Below are positions 21,496 through 25,488 of a stretch of DNA of 25,488 nt, piece after piece; the first letter of the stretch is position 1; the number at the start of each line of letters is the position of its first letter. The DNA comes from Polyrhizophydium stewartii. Taxonomy: Eukaryota > Chytridiomycota > Chytridiomycetes > Rhizophydiales. Location of the stretch: positions 1-25,488 of the forward strand of contig JADGIZ010000109.1 of assembly GCA_027604665.1 (NCBI GenBank), written 5' to 3'. Made by a program: the position numbers and the translations under genes. A model generated the notes under the pieces. The model was not told the DNA's origin, did not search any database, and saw only the letters and a list, made by a program, of their open reading frames with translations.

Positions 21496-24400
21496 TCACG
21501 ATGCGGCCTGCTGCCGCTTCCACGGAGGAATCGGCGTGGCGCTCTCTTCTTCTTGCTTTGCGTTGGCGGAGCCGGTTCGCGGCTTGGGCGGCTTGGGCGG
21601 GAGACTGGCAGGAGTCGGCCCGGCCGCCCCCGACGCGATTGCCGTTGCGGCAGCCGCTGATGCGGCCGCGAATGCCGCAGACTTGGGCTCGCCTGGCTTG
21701 GCGCGGTACGATGGTGCGGAAGGAGACGGCGCTACTGCCGAGCCGAGCTGCTGCTTGTCGCGGAGCTCGTCCTGCGAGAGTCGAGCAAGGAGGGCCATGC
21801 GTGCTTGAGATGCCTGTGACGAGGCCCCCGAGAATCCTGACGATGACTCGGTGCCGGGCTCGATGCCAGGCTGTTGCGGAACTGCCGTAGAAGCCAATCC
21901 AGATGGAAGCTGGCTCGGTGGTGCGCGAGTCGGCTTTGGCGCGGGACGAGGCGGAGTGCCCGGTGCGGCAGAGCCGGATGCTTCGGGCTGCGAGAGGATA
22001 TCGAGGCTGCGTGATCCAGCGCCAAATGTCCTGAGTCCGGATGGAGGCGTGCTTGAGCCTTTCTCGGCCTGCGTGCCGTCGTCGGCGAGTTGGTCGATCG
22101 ACCGACTTATCGCTGACCGTGCAATGGGCTTTGCCAGCGGCAATGGCGACTCGGACGGGTCGCTGGCCAGCTCATTATTGGAGCCGAACCCGCTCAGCTT
22201 GCCCCGGCGCACCGAGTTTGCCGCGCGCATAGATGGAGAGGCCGATACGCTCCCTGGAGCATCGCGGGTCTTGTTGAGCATCGGCGCTGCTGCCGCTGCT
22301 GCTCCGATAGCCCCTGAGCCAGATTTGTCGGCGGGCGGTTTGCTGGGTGGATCCGACGGCTCCTCGCGCATCTCAGGCAGAGTGGTGCTTGTCGGAGACG
22401 GTGCTTGAGATGTCGACGCAGAATCGGAGCCAGGCATGCGCGGCGCAGGAGGCAGCTCGTGGTGCGACAGTTTGCGCTTGTCAATGGTGATGGACGTCTC
22501 GCGCAGGTGCTTGCGCTTGGTGTCACCCTGATTGGCGTCGCTCGTGGATGGAGTAGGAGATGGTTCGGCGGCTCCAGCCTCGGACGACTGCTGAGCGCGG
22601 GGGGCAAGTTTTGGGGCCGAAATATCCGGCGGACGCATCTTGGCTCTGAGCTCGCCCATGTCGATGCGCGGTGCGGGCGAATCGCCGCTCGGGTTTCGAG
22701 GCAGCTTCTGTCCCATGGGCGCACTGGTGGAAGCTGCAGCCGGGTCGGCCAGATCGCACGAGTCGGGGCTCGAAGCGGCTGAATCTGAGCCGCGAGGTCC
22801 CGCCAGAGGGGCGGTGCTTGCAACCGGTGTGCCTGAGAGAGACGCCCCCTTTTGCGGCTTGGTCGACATCTTGACAGGCGGAGGTGGGCCATCTGGCTGG
22901 CCGGCGGCGGCCTGCTGTGTCAGGCACATGAGGGACGGCGACGGAGACCCCAGGCTGGCCGGCGATGCACTGATGATGGGCGGCGCGGCGGCTGTCGATC
23001 CGCTCGCCCCACCCGGCGTGGGTTTGGTGGGCTTCTTGGGCGGCACCGGCGCAGACTCCGCCTTGCCGCCCAGCACCTCGCTCGAAGCTACGAGATTGGC
23101 GGCTGCTTCTCGTTGCGGCTTGGGCGGGAGCGGTACAGGTGCTGGAGCCTCGTCGGTGTCGGGGATCTTTGGCTTGCTTTGTGGCTTTGGTGGCAGCGGG
23201 ACGGGCACAGATGCAGAGGCATCCTTGCCTGCGCCGAGTCGAGTTAGCTCGGCGGCGCTGTAAACCCGCAACTCAAGAGGCTCACATACTGCGATCGTCT
23301 GAATCTGTGTGCGCCAAGGGCTTCACTTGCTTGTTAAGGACAGGCGGGCCGCTCGCGACCCCGGGCAGCGGCACGCCACCAAAGTAGTTGAAGCCGCCTT
23401 TTGGTGCACTCTTGAGACGACTGGATGAAGACGCATCCGCATGCGAAGCTGCATCGCCTCCCGCAGGCTGCTCCTCCTTTGATGCCTCTTGCGCAGCCAG
23501 CTCGCCTGCGGATGCAACGATATTCGCAATAAGGTCCAGCGACGATTTGCGCCGATTCACTGCATTCTTGCGAGTTGCGTCCGCATGCGCAGTCGCCTGG
23601 CTACGGTTCTTTGTCTGGGCCGCTGCCGCTGCCGCCGCCATCGCCGCTGCCGCCGCCGATGCAGTTGCATTTGCGCCTTTTCCAGGAGGAAGAGAAACCG
23701 GCGCTGGCTGGACTGGCATCGAGCTTGTTTCTTGAGATCCGGATGGCGGCGAATCACCAGCAGGCTTGATGGGCGAGATTGACTCCTCTGCGGCAGACTT
23801 TTCAATGAACTCTTTTGTCGGCGGCTTTCGGCCGCGTGGGCCGACAGCTCGCGAGACTTTTGGCAGCGGGCTGGCGGTACGCTCGACGCTGGCGAGATCA
23901 ACATCTGCCGGCGGCGGGTCGGAGGCTGCGGCAGCTTTTGTCGGTGTGGATGCTTTCTTTCTGCTTTCGGTCTTGGATACCTTGCGCTTGGCAGCCAAAT
24001 CATCGGATGAGACCGCCAGATCATGCTTGGCATCTGCAGGCGACTTGGCGGATGGCGAAGCGCCGCTGCTAATCTTGCGGCCAAAGAGACCCGGCTTTTT
24101 AAGCCTGCCGGTTTCTTCCGCTTCGCCTGGAGTCGAGTGAGCGCCAGGTAATTGTGCGCGACAAGGCCGACTCGCACGCACCTGCACCTTCGTGCGAGGC
24201 ATGAGCGTCGGCGGGGACGTTGAGCGGCTGTGGCAGTTCAATTGCGCAAGTCAGCCGATCTGCGTGGCTGGCATACAGTTCTGACGGCTTGCGAGTGCTT
24301 GCCTTCTCAGCCGACGACGAGGTTGGAAGAACGGTGACCTGGACTGTGGCACCCACATCCAGCGACGCGGGGATCTCCAGGCCTTTGTAAACGGCAGCCA

Positions 24401-25257
24401 GAGCAGCGCGAGTCTCGTGTGCAGTCGAAGTCGCTGTCAACGCTGCAAGCTCAGGCTTATTCCAGGGGTTATCGTGAAGGTGGATCTCGCGAATCTTGAC
24501 GCCAAGCTTTGCCATCTCGAGCGGCACATTGATAAGCTTGTTGCTGCTGAGATCGAGGCATCGCAACTTGGTAAAGCCGTAAAGCTCTGGGGCAATGCCG
24601 CGGTTTGTGAGTCGGTTCTGATGTAAGTCGAGCTCCTCAAGCTCCCATAGGCTGCCAAAGTCGTCGGGCAGCCAATCGATCTTGTTTGAGTGCAAGATCA
24701 ACGACTTGAGGCGGTTGAGCGAGCCGATGCTGGTGATTGATGTGATGTCGGTTCCTGTGATGGCGAGATGGTCGAGCGTCTGAAGCTGAAAGACGACGTC
24801 CGGGACTGCGCGCGACGCAGCGTTGCGAGGCGGGGATGCGATCAGCAAGCGTGGATGGCAGCGCGAGAACAAACACGAGGCGAAATCGCGGGCGGCGGCG
24901 AGTGACGCAGACGAGCTGCGGCGAGCCGCACAGGTAGCCATCGCGCGCGGTCGCACCGTAAGAAAGCGCGACGTTGACCAGAGACAGACGCTCGAGGTTG
25001 AGAAAGGCGACGTCGGCGGGGATCCACCTTGGATCCAGCGGAACGTCTCGGATACATATGTCCTTTTCCTTCTTCTGCTTTGCCTTGGAAACGTACTTTA
25101 CGACACTCTGGCGATACGGCAGTGATATGGAGCGGTATTGGAGTTCCGCGGCAGCCGCAATAGCAGTGCGGTTCGCACAAGATGGGCAAAGTCGCGGTCA
25201 GCGGCAGACGGGCGAACAAGAGCTGCCGTCAGCGTTGCTCACTTGCTGATTGCCCAT
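21496..25257 (-). CDS. Leucine-rich-repeat protein with myristoylation-type N-terminus and long PxxP-rich tail
   Basis: Five exons on the minus strand (25257-25243, 25107-24957, 24805-24182, 24126-23290, 23228-21496) give 1119 residues. It starts MGNQQSVVKYVSKAKQKKEK, a Gly-2/Ser-6 N-myristoylation pattern followed by a basic patch. Leucine-rich repeats occupy about residues 25-175 (LKSLILHSNKIDWLPDDFGSL, LEELDLHQNRL, LRCLDLSSNKLINVP, REIHLHDNPW). The remaining 900 residues are disordered, rich in Pro, Ser, Ala and Lys. The near-duplicate motif PVPLPPKPQ occurs twice (about 23200-23180 and 23140-23117). There are further PxxPxK sites, an Ala run, and a C-terminal PASLPPKPPKPR...PPWKRQ. This reads as a membrane-attached scaffold offering SH3 ligands, which is inference. 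I recognise no named orthologue. All five splice joins keep phase, and the intron at 23229-23289 has GTATGT, CTAAC and GCAG. The donor at 24181 could shift by 6 nt. Confidence 0.82.
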
Positions 25258-25488
25258 GGCCAAGCGTGTCGCGGAAACAACGATTTTTGGCAGAACAGCG
25301 AGACGAGGACGCACATGGCATGGGTATGCTACGATTTTGCGTGAGAATTGGTGTCTCGTTGCAGTCGAGTTTGGGGTTGGGGTTGGAGTGGCAAGCTGCG
25401 TTCATTTTGGGGTTGGGGTGGCAAGCTGCGTTCATTGAAGAGCAAGAAACAAACGCGGCGCCGAGTGCCTATGTGGACTGGCTACGCC
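25258..25488. promoter_or_regulatory. Upstream region of the LRR scaffold gene, window end
   Basis: 231 bp upstream of the minus-strand start, running to the window edge. It contains the 30-bp tandem duplication. Short open frames here show no recognisable protein. Confidence 0.35.
25377..25436 (+). repeat. Two tandem copies of a 30-bp unit
   Basis: Copies at 25377-25406 and 25407-25436 differ at one base (GGAGTGG versus GGGGTGG). Each begins TTGGGGTTGG and ends with GCAAGCTGCGTTCATT. A partial TTGGGG precedes the first copy. Confidence 0.9.

Noticed and set aside
23245..23290. A 28-nt or 32-nt intron joining exons 4 and 5 of the LRR gene
   Set aside because: Phase allows a 28-nt GTGAGC...ACAG intron, but it is implausibly short. 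The 61-nt option at 23229-23289 has GTATGT, CTAAC and GCAG and also keeps phase.

Overview
The window is 25.5 kb of GC-rich, intron-dense nuclear DNA that reads as a compact fungal genome. I reconstruct eleven protein-coding genes with about 60 spliceosomal introns, most 55-95 nt long. They typically start GTGCGT, GTGAGC or GTAAGT, carry a CTGAC/CTAAC-like branch site and end in CAG. Fungal traits are a PMT2-class O-mannosyltransferase, a Prp9 that keeps the fungal-type N-terminal zinc finger, a GPI2/PIG-C protein and a bacterial-type mitochondrial prolyl-tRNA synthetase. Several architectures are more like non-Dikarya lineages: a plant/Dictyostelium-type LIMR (LMBR1-domain) protein, EAPP, a ZFAND4-like UBL-AN1 protein and eIF4A-III/Fal1. 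An early-diverging, possibly chytrid, fungus is my inference. No bacterial, viral or transposon genes, tRNAs, rRNAs or CRISPR arrays were seen.

Layout from left to right: the 3' end of COX20 (+, 1-359); SF3A3/PRP9 (-, 518-2636); FAL1/eIF4A-III (+, 2759-4576); EAPP (-, 4636-5590); GPI2/PIG-C (+, 5681-7113); a LIMR-family membrane protein (+, 7144-9677); proteasome alpha-4 PSMA7/PRE6 (-, 9925-11329); PMT2 (+, 11756-15146); mitochondrial ProRS (+, 15304-17654); a UBL-AN1 protein (+, 17765-21351); and an LRR/proline-rich scaffold with a myristoylation-type N-terminus (-, 21496-25257). The remaining 231 nt hold a 30-bp tandem duplication. The spliced models were built by hand from reading-frame phase and family alignment, and each gives an intact frame of expected length.

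The genes are housekeeping and do not form one pathway. Organisation is tight: three divergent pairs share 90-426 bp (SF3A3/FAL1, EAPP/PIG-C, PSMA7/PMT2), and PIG-C and LIMR lie head-to-tail only 30 bp apart. SF3A3 and FAL1 both act in pre-mRNA processing; PIG-C and PMT2 both act in ER glycosylation.

I found no obviously new multi-gene system. The points most worth a second look are the 1119-residue LRR/PxxP scaffold, an 18-nt in-frame microexon carrying the conserved Asp-Glu of PMT2, a degenerate editing domain in the mitochondrial ProRS, and four GC-AG introns.
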